Origin: Patagioenas fasciata
Taxonomy: Eukaryota; Chordata; Aves; Columbiformes; Columbidae
Assembly (NCBI RefSeq): GCF_037038585.1
Contig: NC_092560.1
Coordinates: 61,198,049-61,262,048, forward strand
Length of the DNA stretch: 64,000 nt
Direction of reading: 5' to 3'
A program made the translations under genes and the position numbers. The notes under the pieces were generated by a model. It was not told the DNA's origin and searched no databases. It saw only the letters and a list, made by a program, of their open reading frames with translations. Positions 51,441 to 64,000 of the stretch are shown here, one piece after another (position 1 is the first letter of the stretch; every line of letters starts with the position of its first letter).

Positions 51441-54142
51441 TTTTCGGACTTGATTGCTTGGAACTATTCCATCAGCTTTCCTCTACCTATGGGTTAATGG
51501 GAACAGAGGTGCCTTCTGACTGCTCTGTTGGGAGGCAGCGGGAACTTGCAGAATTTGGCATAGCTGGACGAGTGTCTGTCGCTAAGTAGAAGTAGGATGC
51601 CTTTTAGGTTTTGTTTTGTTGTTCCTTGCATCTGGAAGTTTGTTCCCAAAATGCAACTACTAGCTCATCCTGCAACACCACAGCTGTGAAGTCCCTTGCC
51701 CCTGTTCTTGACAGAGCTATTTGCATGCATGACTAAGAAGAGCTGTACTGCTTTCTGGTGACCTAAGTACTTGGGGTAGGGGGGTGGTGGGAGAACCAAA
51801 ACCAAAAAGCCTCCAAAGAGCAATTACAAAATCTTTCGCTATAACTTGAGATCTGGGGTGACCAAGAGGAACTTAAGCCATACATAAAAAACAGAGAGAG
51901 AACAGCATGTGTGCAGATTCTGACTTGACTTGCACCCAGAAAGCTTTCTTGAAGGTAGTGAAACTTCAGGTTTAATGGATGGCATGCATTGGTCTACATG
52001 GTATACGATAAGCTGGTTCAGGAAAGCTTGGACATATTTTTGAGTGTTGTGCTATTTTCAGTTGACTTTTAATGCAACTGTTAATAGTGCTATGAAGCAC
52101 ACCTACTTCAAATTTACATGACCAATCTTCGTAGCTGAAGAACGGTAATGCAATATGCAATACTAGAAGCAGCTAACCTGCAGTCTGTGGAGCGAGTTCC
52201 ACTTGAGCCAGGCTTACTGGATCATGGCGTAATTTAACTACAAGTTTAGGGAGTGGAGTCTGTGTCGTTGAGCCTGGATATTAGTGGGAAAGATTGCTGG
52301 AGTGATTCATGGGGGCTTTGGACCAAGCGGTGCTGTGAAAAACCTACAGTAGATGGCGGCACAGCCACTGTTTGATGCCACCTCTCCACCCAGTAGGTGG
52401 ACAAGGAGGGGCTGGGTCCTCCCCTGCATGAGCCTGTTTACCTCAAGCAAAGCTAAAAGGGCTTCCACCCTTTAATGATAGCTGAGAGGCTATTATTAAT
52501 TTGCCTTCTGAGCACTCAAACAGCACAAAGGCACTGCAATTGCAGAGTATGAGTGTTCACTGGGCTACCTAACATGAAATAATTAGCTGCTTCTCACAAA
52601 CTAACCCATACCAGGCTTTGCCCCTGAGTATGCAATTATCTTTTATACGTAGCTTTAGGATCTGCTGAAGTCCCTAATAGTCTTTGGTTTTGCTTTAGAT
52701 AGTGTGGGATCAGAGTAGAAATCCAGTGACTAACAGCAAGTAAGTTTTGAGCCTCATTCTGTAGCCCCAAAAAATTCTAACAACCACTCTAATTACTAGA
52801 AATGCTGAATGTTACTACTGGGGGTCTTAAGTGTGTGCATATATACATGACACATAAATACAGTTAGCACTAGATATTGGGTTATATACATGAAAACAGC
52901 ATGAAATGTGTTTTGATTAAGTATACTCAGTTTGATACTTGTTGGTTTTTTTTTTTTTTATTATATGTCAGGTATAAAATCATGAATCTTGACAGATACC
53001 TTAACCTTATCTGCAAAGTTAAAACCAGATTAAAATACTTGATAAAATATGATTCTTTTGCTATCAAACAGTTTTTAAGCTAGCTGTTTGGGGTTATCAG
53101 CTCCTCATGAGCTTGTGTTTGTAAATTAATGTGAGAAATTTTCTGTTTTTCTGAAGACTTGTTAGCAGGTATATGTGTTTTGTTGTTTTACTCTCCGTAG
53201 AGATCTAGTTTATTTTCATAGCAATCAAAAGACTAAAAATAGGAAATAATACTGTTTTAGTGAAGCAATTTTAAACTGAGGTTCTTTGATATGAAATGTA
53301 TAAGTTCTTACAGAGACGGTTTCTCACTTTAAGTCCTTTTTTCTTTTTTTTTCCTCCTCTGCAGAACTCAATTACATAATTTATAACCAGTAGTATACAA
53401 CCTTAGGCAGTTAGGATTTATGAATGTGGAAAGAATTGTACTATTTAACGTCTACTGACACTCTCCTGTTACCCTTATTGCATTCCTATCTTGTGGACCC
53501 TCCATGCTGGTACTGTAGCCCTGTCGTAAATCTGTTCAAAATATACAGTTGTAAGAAGTCTTTTCGTCTTCATAAATCTAACTTATAGCCACTTTAAAAA
53601 AAAAAAAAAAGTTAGGGGCAATTGGAAGTGTGTTCTTCTTAAAGCTTCAGAAGAAAGAAACCAATGGATATGCAGGCTTACAGACACTCTGCTGCTGTTT
53701 TAATGGGAGGGTTTTCAGGTAGTGGCTCTGTCAAAGCTTCCCTGGAAGGTGGCATTAGCTGAGTGAGCACTGTAGAATGCACTTACACTTCTGAAACATC
53801 TTGGATGCATTCACTCACAGGATAAGAACCTCTGTTTTGAAATAAGGCATTTTAAGATGACTTTCAGATGTCTTTGAGCTGTGTGTGTGAATAGGGCCCT
53901 TTTCGCTTCAAATGGGAGTCAGATCAGATCCTCTAATAAGGGAGTTTTCCTTTTATTCCACAGAGCTTTTCATTTTAGAAAAGGAAAAATCCTTCTATGA
54001 GCAAATCTTGTTAACCTGTGTGTCTTAAGTTAAAAATTGCAGGTACCTGTATGAACATAGGGCAACATCTCGTGTCCTGGTGGATTCCTGACTTTTCCAC
54101 TGAGCAAGTAATATAGGTACACAATGAAGGTTCCAAATAGGT

Positions 54143-54243
54143 TAAAAAAAAACCAAAAAACCAAAACCAAAACAAAAACAAACAAACAAACAAAAAAACT
54201 AAACCAACCAAACCAAATAAAACAAAAGCAACAACAAAAAAAC
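54143..54243. repeat. A/C-rich simple repeat (CAAA/CCAAAA-like)
   Basis: About 100 bases composed almost only of A and C on the + strand, in irregular CAAA and CCAAA units. The reading frames it opens on both strands are lysine/asparagine-rich or phenylalanine-rich artefacts. Confidence 0.9.
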
Positions 54244-55106
54244 TTCACCACCTTTGTTAAACAATATTCTGTTTCTGTTCTTAAGGTTAATATTTGGGAT
54301 GATAGAAACATTGTTAGCAAAGCAGAGAAATCATTTTGTCAGTTTGGGATCTGTTCCCTTCTTGACCTGTTCTTGTGTGGGTTTTTTTCCTCAGTTTCTG
54401 AAGAGCTTTACTAAACAAGCTCTTACAGTCCCTTCTTCCCCAAAATAGCACAGAGCTGAAATTTCAGTTCGCACATTTTGAACTTTTACTGCCATTGCTT
54501 ACAGCCCCCTTAAGACACTGAACTACCTTATCCTAATATTCTGGGACTTATCACCTAATGACCTCCTTGTCAGTTTGAACAGCACAAATAGTTTGAATGT
54601 TTATCAGCATTAACAAATGATTTCATCTTTTATAAAACTGTATGGAAAAGTAACCTTTGGTTGCTTTGGGTTATGAAAGCCAAATTATCAGATCAGAAAT
54701 GGAGGATGCATTTAGTTAACATTAGCACATGTATGTCTCTCGGTCCATAGGTATACTAGTACCACTAGTCTGTATTTATCAAACACATTCTCCTTCTTTT
54801 GCTTTGACAACTTATTTTGATGCAATATTTTAATACCTTGCAGCCTTTCATTACTCAAACACAGAAAAATAGTCAGTGATACTTGCAACCATTAGTTCTG
54901 TTAACTAGAAAGATCCTTTCGTAGCTTGTTAGTTGCTTGTATTTCTAGTGCCAATTTGTTGTAAAACATTTCTGTTAGTTGCAACACAGTCAAAAGCAGA
55001 CATGAAATACTTTTGAAAAGTCAGCCTGGAAAACTCTCTGTGTTTATGAAGAAAATTAAAATCTTCAAGAGTAGAAGTGAGGAGGAAGTGGCTTAATCTT
55101 TAACCA

Positions 55107-55166
55107 CTGAATGGATATTAAAACTGAATTAATTAGCTGAGTGGAATATTAAAACTGATTATGCTG
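55107..55166. repeat. 30-bp imperfect tandem duplication
   Basis: Two adjacent 30-base copies start with CTGAATGGATATTAAAACTG and CTGAGTGGAATATTAAAACT; they differ by substitutions and a small shift. The first copy also carries AATTAATTAG, a homeodomain-type core. Confidence 0.65.
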
Positions 55167-58100
55167 CTTCATGAGTACAGTGCAACAAATGGAAACTGCA
55201 GGGGAAAGAAATGGTTACAAGTGAGTCAGGTCACACGCTAAATAATGGCTTTGGAGGCACTCTTTGCTTTTAAATTAGGTCACTTGTGTTCTTTCTTTGA
55301 ACATTCAGTTCTAATTGCAACAGTAAATCAAAGAATACACTCAAAGTAGATTCCCATGTAAGGTGGACAACTGGACAGTGCCTTTTTACTGCTGCTAACA
55401 CGTGCATCCAATTACTGGGTTGATATACTCACAGTGTCAGCTGTAAGGCATTCCCCTATTTTATAGTTAGCCTAAAGAATTATTAGCCTGTCCCCTTTCA
55501 CGTTTACCTCTAAACAATCTGTCAGTAGTGTATGTCTTCTATAGTCAAAGAGGAATTTTCACAGACATCGAAGCTGACTTTCAAGAAAAAGGAAATGTTG
55601 AAACTACAGCAGAAAGTTTCATTTCTTTTCTTCCTCCCCTTCCTTAATTTCTGATGTTGTGCAAGAGAGGAAAAGGCTACAGATACTAGAAACATGAATG
55701 CTTATGAATTTTGTATAAAAACAAGGGTCAGATCTTTCACAAACATTGATTTAGTAAAGCAATATGATGCCTACTCTTTTCACAGTGGAAAACGTATGTG
55801 AAGGACAATAAACTTAGTTGTTTTTTGCAGTTCCTGACTCCTTTTCGTAACATGGGGAGCTGAAGTGAAAATAGGAGGCCTGAGGGCTCTAGTTGTTCTC
55901 CCTTCTTCTGCTGCTGCTATTAGAAGTTCAAGCATGCATAGAAATAAAGGAAATGTAAGTTGTCTTTCAGGTTCCTGATGCACATCTGTACAGCTGTAGT
56001 CAGTGTGTGTGGGAGTTGGGGAGGGAATGCTGAAACATTTTGGAAGCATTCAGGATGTTGCTTAATTGGAATTAAGGCATGGTGCTAAGTGGAGTCTGAG
56101 TATAAATCAACGATATTGTGCCTGCATTAGAGGAAGGGGATGGAAGTGTGACAAGTGCCAGAGCACTGCCAGAAAGGATGACAAGAAAGAAATAGGGGCA
56201 GCATGTGTCTTAAGTGAGAGAGGAATGGGGAACATGGCTAAACTTTTTGGCAGCTGTGAACCATCAGTGATGTTGAATTGTCTAGCCTCATCTCAAAGCA
56301 TCACTAGTTTACTCATAGCCTGAACCTGTGAAGCCATTAAGGTGCTTGTTGAAGTTGTCAAAAGCACGTAATCAGCATGGAGATATAAACTCTTCCCACT
56401 CCCAATTTCATTGTGTCTTCTCTTACCCTGTTCTCTAGATACTATTTGGTACATGCTCTGGGATTCTCTTCTTCACATTGCCCTCTTCAAGAGGATTAAT
56501 AACCTGCTTTATTGCTAATGTGAAAGTCAATAAGGACTACTTGCAAGCAGAAAGGTGGGCAAACTTGCCCTTGGAAGTAATAAGCTATTTAAAGCAGCCA
56601 CAAGCAAACCTGTGTTAAAGAAGAGGTTTTGTTTGGTTGGGTTTTCTTCAATTTTTCACTATGCTAGTAGTATCCACTATATTTTTAATGAGAAACATAC
56701 ACATGAAGGACATCAAGATATCCTAAACTTCTAAGTGTTTTAATCTTTTAAGGTGGAATGGGCTATTTTTATCACTGATATGTTTAGTGTTATCAAGTAT
56801 GTCTTATTTTGTAAGCTTATCTTTAAGATTTGAAGTAGTTACATAGTTACAAGTTCATATATTCAGTAACTGTTACTACAGTGAGTAAAGGAATATATGC
56901 TCTAAAATAGGATACAGGATGACTGTATTTATATGAAGTGTATTTTATAAGACTGCAGTTTTAGTGTCTTCCTTTAATACATTTTAATGACATTCTAGGA
57001 GCTGCTGAAGTTCCTGATGTTCACTGAAACAGTCTTTTGACTTCAGCAGAACAAAGTTTGATCTCTGTGGATTTCCCAGATACTTATTTTTTCCTGGAGG
57101 TAAACATTAAAAGTGTAAACTACATCAGTTTGGAAGTACCTCTCTTATCCGCATGAAGTGTCTTAGTACCCCTGGTACCTGTCAGAGTCAAGGAAGCAAA
57201 CGAAAACTTTCCCCTGAACTGTAACAGCTGCCTTTACCGTGTCCTTCTCTCCTGTCTCAGAGAAAGCAGAATAGTGCACATGGCCCACGTTCTGATGACA
57301 GGACACCTTTCCTTTATCAAAACACTGCTGCTAATAACTGCAATACAGAAGTGGTGTGCTCACTGAGGAGCTGTAACTGCAAAACTAATAGTAACATGAA
57401 AAGAAGCAGTAGGAGCCTGGAACTAACCACATGAGCTGAGCTGGGGCAACTTCTTTTTACTCTGCTTCAACTTTTAGGGCTGGTTGCTCAGCTGGCTCTT
57501 CAGATGCTGAGAAGATAACCTCCTCCCATAAAAGGCACATGTGTGGGTTTTGTGTTAACCTTACCAGGTAGCGGGGTCAGCAGTACGTAATCTGGCCAAA
57601 GGGCTGGGCTAAGGCACCATCATGTGTAAACTGGAGCAGAAAGTTAGTAGGAGCTGAGTTTCACCAGCTGTTCCGAGGTACAACCAGGCAGCCAAACCAT
57701 TGCAAGCTCTTTAAATTATCACTTCACCTGGTTCTGACAGAAATAGCTTGGAAAGTGAGTAACGTGTAAGAAATGCAAGGAAATTATGATTGCTTCAGCT
57801 TCTTATAGGAGAAGATGCTGGGTGAAGGCACATGTGCAAGTATGTCAGTTATTACAAACAGTGGCATTTACTGTTAGCTTTTATTCACAGACCAGAATCA
57901 CCTCTTCTCCAAATATGCGTGAGCACGCACAAGCAATGTTTCATTTCTTACAGCAACGTATAGTTTAAACCACTTAAGCAGCTAAACCAAAATTTACTAG
58001 GGCTAGCACTGTGAGGTGCAAGTTATGTTCTTCCTGAGGCTCAGAAGGTGATTCAATCCAAGCAGTTTTGCTGCTTTTCTTGGGTTTTGTTTTGTGGGCA

Positions 58101-61100
58101 GTCCTAGTTGTGAGCCAAGGAGGGTTGAGGGAGACACTGAGATCATGCAGACTGTAAATTCCAACCATGCCGGCAATGATGATGTTTCCTACTGCCAACA
58201 TACAGTGGGATATATTGCAGGATGGAGGAAGTGGGACAAAAATCTCTGCTTGAAGTATTAAGTAGAGAAATGGACCCACTTTCTCACAGCTTCACCTGCC
58301 TGAGGTGTGGGAATTGGAAGGTAGTCTGTACATCCCCATGGCATTTAGACTATATAACAGCTACATATTACTTAGTTAATCCTTGGTACTTCTCTCTTAT
58401 GGCGTAAACCAGTTGAGAACAGGGACTGCAAATTGCTTCAAAGCTGATAACTGTGGGTTAAGGAGCTGCAAGACTGAACCCACTGACATTGGTAAAAACA
58501 TTTTAAGATCAATGTATGGAAGACATGAAAATAACCATTAGTAAATGCAGTGTGTAAAATACCTTGCTATAGGGCTTTGAATGAGGAAATGCATTTCAGC
58601 TGGATGTTAAACCTCAGAGAACAGCTACTCCATCAAGGGTGCAACTAAATTGGCTGTGAAAGAGAAGGTCCAACACCAGCTTTCTTTGTAGAAGAGTTTG
58701 TGTGTTTTTTTTAACTTTATAAAGATTCTTAATGACCACAATGGATTTTTTTTTTTTTTAATTTTTTAATCAAAACAAGACTGAAACACATAAGAACTGG
58801 AATAAAGATGCAGGATTGTGGGAAACTAAAGGTTTATGTCCTTCACCATGTGCTGGGAAGATACCCTGGGCATAAAGGGAGCTGAAAGGCTCTTCTAATT
58901 TCCCTCTGTTCTTCCTGCTGATGGTCAAGCAATGCAGAGGAGGAATCTGATTAAAAGGAGAGGGAAGAAGAATGAACAATTTGGCACAAGGATACTCTGT
59001 GAGAGTGCCATGTAGTGTTAGGTATTATGAAATATCAGGTCCTATGTATATTTGTTATCCATTGCACCCCAAAATTTATAAATGTATTTGAGTCTACTCT
59101 CTTTGGCTCTTTGCTGCTTATAGAATGAGAATAGTAATACTTCCTATATGAAGGAAAGTTATTATGAAAACAAATTATTTGTGAAGCACACCAGTAACAC
59201 TATGATGAGTGCCAGGACAAAACACATCTTCTCAGAGAGTAATCATTCTCTTTTTACAGAAAGGTTTGGATATAAGGAAGAGCAAGGACAGTTCTGTCCC
59301 CTTACGGCACAAGAAGTAGTAGGTTACATCTCAACTCTAGCAGACTCGAGTGTTTATCTTTTGACTAGAAGAAAGTTTAAGATTCCCTAGAAAAAAAAAA
59401 AAAATTCTGTAGTCTTTCTTGCAAGATTTTCCATCAAGATTACTCAACGAATTTGTTGCATAGCATAATACAAAGCTACTGGCAAGATAGCTCCCAACCA
59501 AACAGCATGGGTGTAGGTGCAAATTGGATCTGTCCTTCTGTCAAGCTGACCTCTAGATTTGGTTGTGCTGCATGAACATTATATTTACAAGTGATATCAA
59601 CGTTTAATTTACTTCAAAGGTACAAATATTAGGATGTTTCATCTCAAGGATATATAATAATTTCTATGATTAAGGAGTTAAAATAAAATTGCAATTTCAC
59701 TGTCTTTACTGTCAGGCCTATCAGTTGAAGAAATTTGAACATAATCTCCACCTAGTATTTATTGTCTTTGTCCCTATTATATATTTTTCAGACTGCCTCA
59801 ATTTCCCTGAAGTTTTGTGTATGTGTTAGAATTAAGCTACTGGAATTATTTACTTTGTTTTAATTTCTTTTCCTACCATTTATTATTATTAATATTATTG
59901 GGACTTCCCATTTAGTGTCATGGACATCGTTCTTTCAGTTTAATTTATTGCAGTTATTTCTGTATGTCACAACTTCTGTTTGAAATGACAGCCATCCAAG
60001 TCAAAGTCTTTTCAACTTCAGTGAAAACACATATAATGAGGCTGACACTTGGCTCATGTGGTATTAATCTGGTCTCTTGGTCATTTCTTCTGTGTCTCCT
60101 GCTGCAGTCTGCTCTCAAAAAGATATATCTGCAGCTGGGGAGTACATAAGATTAACTTCCGCCTCTCTGTGGCTTCTTGCCTCAGACCACACACCAAATA
60201 ATTCCTCAAAGCATTATCCAGATTTGCTCAAAATTCACTATGCTTGCTTTATTTCTTCAGTTCTGCCACACATGCATTTGTGGACTCAGCTTGCAGCTGA
60301 TTCTGCTTATGAAACAGGAAACATTTTGCAAAGATGAGGATTTGGAGACAAACACTATTGTAAAATATCTATAATAATTTCTCTGTGGAACTCTTCACTT
60401 TTTGGTTTTTGTGATTTTATAAAGGTACACAGTAGACCAGAAAGGTCAGCAAGATGTAATCTTTTTGTTTTCAACCGTACTCAGGGCATAACAAAGAGTG
60501 AAGTAGCTTTTCAGTACAGACAGAGTTACAGTAACTCCTGTGTCCAAAATGAAGTTTTTTAAAAAAGCAAACCGTGGTGCTTATATTCAGGAAGATCTTT
60601 AGTACTGTCTGAACTACTGAGAATTCAATAATGCTACCCCAAAAATTGCCACTGTGAGGGTGGAGGAAGCATTAGTCAGCTCTCTTATCCAGGGACCCCC
60701 AAACCTTAATCACAGTTTAAAATCATTAAAAAGGGAGCTGCAGATGTGAGGAGTATGAGTACCTGTGCTCACACAACAATGCAGGCTCAGGAAGTATCTG
60801 TAATGATGAGCAGGAAAAACAGTATATATGAACATCTAACTAATTTCTATTACCTTCTGCTTAACAGAAAAATTTATAGCTGAGCTTACCACACACTTCT
60901 CATTAAGTCCATAATGGTGTTGGGAATGTCATATCGGTGTTTGAGTAAACTTCAGTCTGGTGTTTTCTAATATTCATTATGTCGGTTTTTACATCTAAAT
61001 ATTTTTTCATGGTACTTTCAGAATCTTTCTGCTTTTCACAGTAGCCAATCAGAAATGCATATTTAAGCTCTTCACTTACAGATGTGTTTTGTATGTCATG

Positions 61101-61586
61101 CTATGGACTTTCTACATGCAAAACTCCTGTTACACTCTCATGGGCATACTGATAATGCAAGAGCAGATTTCATGATGATGCAACTAATGTACCGCATAAC
61201 ATGAAGAATCTGTAAGGGCCCTAACTGAAGAGCACACTCACATTTTCAGGTGTAATCCTTGTGCAGCTATTGCTGTGGACACCTCTGAAAGCTCGCTTTA
61301 TCAAGTTTATGATGTAAAAGGTTTCATGATGTGAAACATCTTGAGAATAAGTAAAAAATTGTATCATTATTGCAGTATTTGGACACCTTAGATTCATGTC
61401 TTCAGGAGAAACATAGCATAGGCTTTACCTAGCAAAGGATAGCAAATGACAGAGACTTCTAGATAATCTAATAATCATTTCAGAGTTTAATCAGTTAAAG
61501 AACTTGTCTCATTCTCCTGTTCCAATAAATATCTTGTTAAAGAATCCTAGTTAACATGACCTTGTAGCAAAGTTCTTTGCTTTTGC

Positions 61587-61602
61587 TTTTTTTTTTTTTT
61601 TT
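61587..61602. repeat. Poly-T tract
   Basis: Sixteen consecutive T. It could be the reverse-strand A tail of an old retroposed sequence, but no recognisable element adjoins it. Confidence 0.85.
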
Positions 61603-61749
61603 ACTTTTGCATTCCTTATCCAAATGGTAGATTTGTTTTCTGATTTTGAAGGAGAGTTGATACTCACAAGTCATATGTCACCAGCCACTAAAAGTGTCAA
61701 AATCTTACAGCAAGCCCTTGGTGGCTTGTTAATCTCTCCTTATCCCATG

Positions 61750-61810
61750 CCCCCCAGTTCCCCCAGCCCCCACCTTCACCCCCCGCCCTGCCCCTCCCTG
61801 TCTCCCCTTT
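61750..61810 (-). promoter_or_regulatory. C-rich tract with minus-strand G-quadruplex motif
   Basis: Runs of 6, 5, 5 and 6 C at 61,750-61,755, 61,760-61,764, 61,767-61,771 and 61,779-61,784, followed by shorter C runs to about 61,798. Read on the minus strand this is a four-run quadruplex motif with loops of 7, 2 and 4 bases; the + strand could form an i-motif. It lies in FGF10 intron 1 with the G runs on the template strand. Confidence 0.75.
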
Positions 61811-64000
61811 TTTAAAGGAAACAAACTAATTCACTTAAATATAATGAGAGCCATGCTTACCATAGCCTCCTTTTTAAACAGTGTCAGCCCAACTAAGATC
61901 TGTCTTATTTCTTCACCTCCTTTTCTTGGCTCCAACAACTAAGCACAAAGCTGAAAAATACAGGTTTTTATGGCAGAGCTATTCCATATGTCAAATGAGA
62001 AATGGGGGCTGCCATCTTTGTAACAGAAAAAAATATAACTGTTAGGGCAGGGAAGTTTTTCTTTTCCTTTGTGGGCCTTCTTCTAAGTATCATCAGCAAC
62101 ATGCAAAAGATAAACCTCTGTGTTAAATAGGGAGACTAGATGTATGTTTAACCTCTTGCCCTTATTTTTCTAATTGGCTTCCATTAGGAACAAAAAGTTA
62201 AATATCTCTAAATACGAATAACTGATATGTTAAGGTGAACTTTTCAACTGGATTACAGCTCTTTAGAAAAAGACAGTATTACAGAGTTTTGCGTTAAACC
62301 AACAGGCTGTTTTACTGTAGTGATGCATCTATACTTAGAACACTAAGTCCGTGTTTACTTTTGATAAGTCATGGCAGAAATTTTGTTTAGTTGCAGCAAA
62401 AATGAAAGTAACAAGTAGTTAAAATTCTCATGTGTTAAAGAAAATCTGGAAATATCATGCTACAGATCTTGGGTTTGTTATTCAGTGTTAGACTTTTCCA
62501 TCTCCAGAGACATTAGGTAACCAAGTCTTGAAATATGGTTGTGTTATTTTCCCTTTCTTCAGATACAGGGACTGAGGCAGAGAGTTTAAAGACCAGGATT
62601 TTCTCTCTTTTATCTTTATTCCAGTTTATTACACTATAAATCCCTGGACTGATGGTTCTACTCTGTTCCTTATTTCATGATGTTCATGCTTCTAATAGCA
62701 ATGATAATTGAAGGGTAAAGTATAATACTGTTTATTTTGTGTAGCAGACTATGTCTCCAACATACATGTCTATGTATGACAGATTAAATTACAATTTTAA
62801 CATTAGTTAAAGATACAGAAAGTGAAGAAAAGTCTACAAAAGTGATTGAAAAGAGGCAATAGACAGTTCTGTTTAAAGATGAATGTATTGGAAAGTGTCT
62901 TCTCCTGGTAAAAATGCCTGTCAGCCAGTAGAGTCAAGAAAATTGGCAATGTTTGGTTCTTAATGAGCAAAGCTAGGAGCTGCTGGTAACCTATAAGCTA
63001 TCCTTTGGAAGAGTCTGGGAACTGAATTTGTTTTGTCATGAAAGAGAGATGTTTTAAGTGCTATGAATGTATTCACTACAGATACCAGGTGGAGAGACAG
63101 TCTGCAAAACACCAGATCTTGCATATAAATTCTAAATTCTTAATTTTATTTCCTTGTCATATTGCTAAGCTTTTATGGGTAAGTTAGTGTTTAGGAGAGA
63201 TTTAGCTTAAGAAAAGATATTCACCCAGGCACAGAAGAAAATTGTCTACAGAATGGCAGGAGAAACAGGTCTGACATTGAACAAATGCAGAGACTATTGC
63301 AATCAGGGAATCGCTACCAGAAGTGAGTAAAGGAGAAGCCCTCCAGCAGCTTGTTCTAACTCCTCTGGTGGAGGTTACTAAATCTCACCAATTCACGTTA
63401 GCATTCCATAATTTTCTCATGCAGAATCACACATCGTAGCTTTACTGGCTTAAATACAAGATTTCAGTCATCCTGACTGATACTATTTAAAGCAAGTGAA
63501 CACTGCAGTCTTTGGAGAGCAGCTAAGCTCTATCTAGGGAAATCACATAAAGACTGGCTGGTATACTTTTTTTTTCCCTTTAGTCATGATTCATAACAGG
63601 GGTGCAGGATGTTTTAGAAGGAAAAAACGTAGTGTGAAAAGGAGTGACATTTGATAGAAAATCACCAAAATTATTTAGAATTTTCACAGTGAAGGAGTTT
63701 TGACCCTGTACGTAAGTGTAGCAGTCCAGGATCTCAGTTATGCATTCCTTGTATTTCTCTGATACTGGCAATGTAAAGAAGCCAATTTATTCACACTGTG
63801 ATTTCAATTTCTATTAAGAGTATCATTTCAGCACCTTATAAAAGTAATAATACCACCTTAGAACCTAGTCCAGGAGAAAATACCAGTCAATTTTATGCGT
63901 TGTGCCAATCCTGGAAAAAGCTGCAGATGTCAGCTTTACAGAAGGCTGAAATAGCCAAAGGAAAAGGTCAGTCTTTGGATAAAGAGGAAAAGGAAATTAA

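Larger units (their letters stand above)
48562..64000 (+). other. FGF10: FGF10 intron 1 (5' part)
   Basis: From the exon 1 donor to the window end there is no sequence resembling FGF10 exon 2 (expected to encode ILEITSVEIGVVA and following residues), so intron 1 exceeds 15.4 kb. A long first intron is usual for vertebrate FGF10. Apart from the repeats and candidate elements listed separately, the intron shows ordinary AT-rich sequence with no gene on either strand. Confidence 0.88.

Noticed and set aside
54011..54320. Phenylalanine-rich minus-strand frames that look like membrane proteins
   Set aside because: They are the translation of the A/C-rich simple repeat at 54,143-54,243.
1..64000. 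CRISPR arrays, bacterial operons, riboswitches, tRNA or rRNA genes
   Set aside because: The sequence is vertebrate nuclear DNA. I saw no regularly spaced repeats with unique spacers and no tRNA or rRNA cores.

Overview
The window looks like a stretch of bird nuclear genome, probably from the Z chromosome, where birds carry FGF10. It holds one recognisable protein-coding exon: the first coding exon of fibroblast growth factor 10 (FGF10), at 48,225-48,561 on the + strand. Three things point to a bird. The exon's protein, starting [13 protein letters not shown] with a long serine tract, matches avian FGF10 as I remember it. A CR1 retrotransposon 3' end lies near 11.1 kb. Recognisable interspersed repeats are otherwise sparse. 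The species cannot be named from this.

Layout. Bases 1 to about 46.6 kb are AT-rich intergenic DNA upstream of FGF10, and I find no gene in them. They contain simple repeats (CAAA-type tracts, GTTTT x7, AAAAAG tract, homopolymers), a 69-bp tandem duplication at 3,855-3,992, the CR1 fragment at 11,060-11,213, an unidentified GC-richer block at 8.64-9.48 kb that may be an old LTR-type repeat, and GC-rich or homeodomain-motif-rich patches (about 4.4, 19.9-20.6 and 41.1-41.6 kb) that are reasonable candidates for distal regulatory elements. From about 46.6 to 48.2 kb lies the FGF10 promoter and 5' leader. It is GC-rich and CpG-dense in part, with a four-run G-quadruplex motif at 47,929-47,947 and several upstream ORFs, one of which overlaps the FGF10 start codon. 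Exon 1 ends at a consensus donor. Everything from 48,562 to the window end is the beginning of intron 1, at least 15.4 kb long. It starts with a CpG-dense block and an A/AT microsatellite, and includes a motif cluster near 51.0-51.4 kb and a strong minus-strand G-quadruplex motif at 61.75-61.78 kb.

Biology. FGF10 is a secreted mesenchymal ligand for FGFR2b that drives outgrowth of limb, lung and other epithelial buds. It is controlled by distal and intronic enhancers, so the long gene-free flank and intron are expected to be regulatory territory. Other open reading frames of 60-150 codons in the window show no family resemblance, no repeated domains and no splice or codon pattern that would support them as genes. 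I see no new multi-gene system. The most interesting material is the structure of the FGF10 leader and the unexplained non-coding patches.
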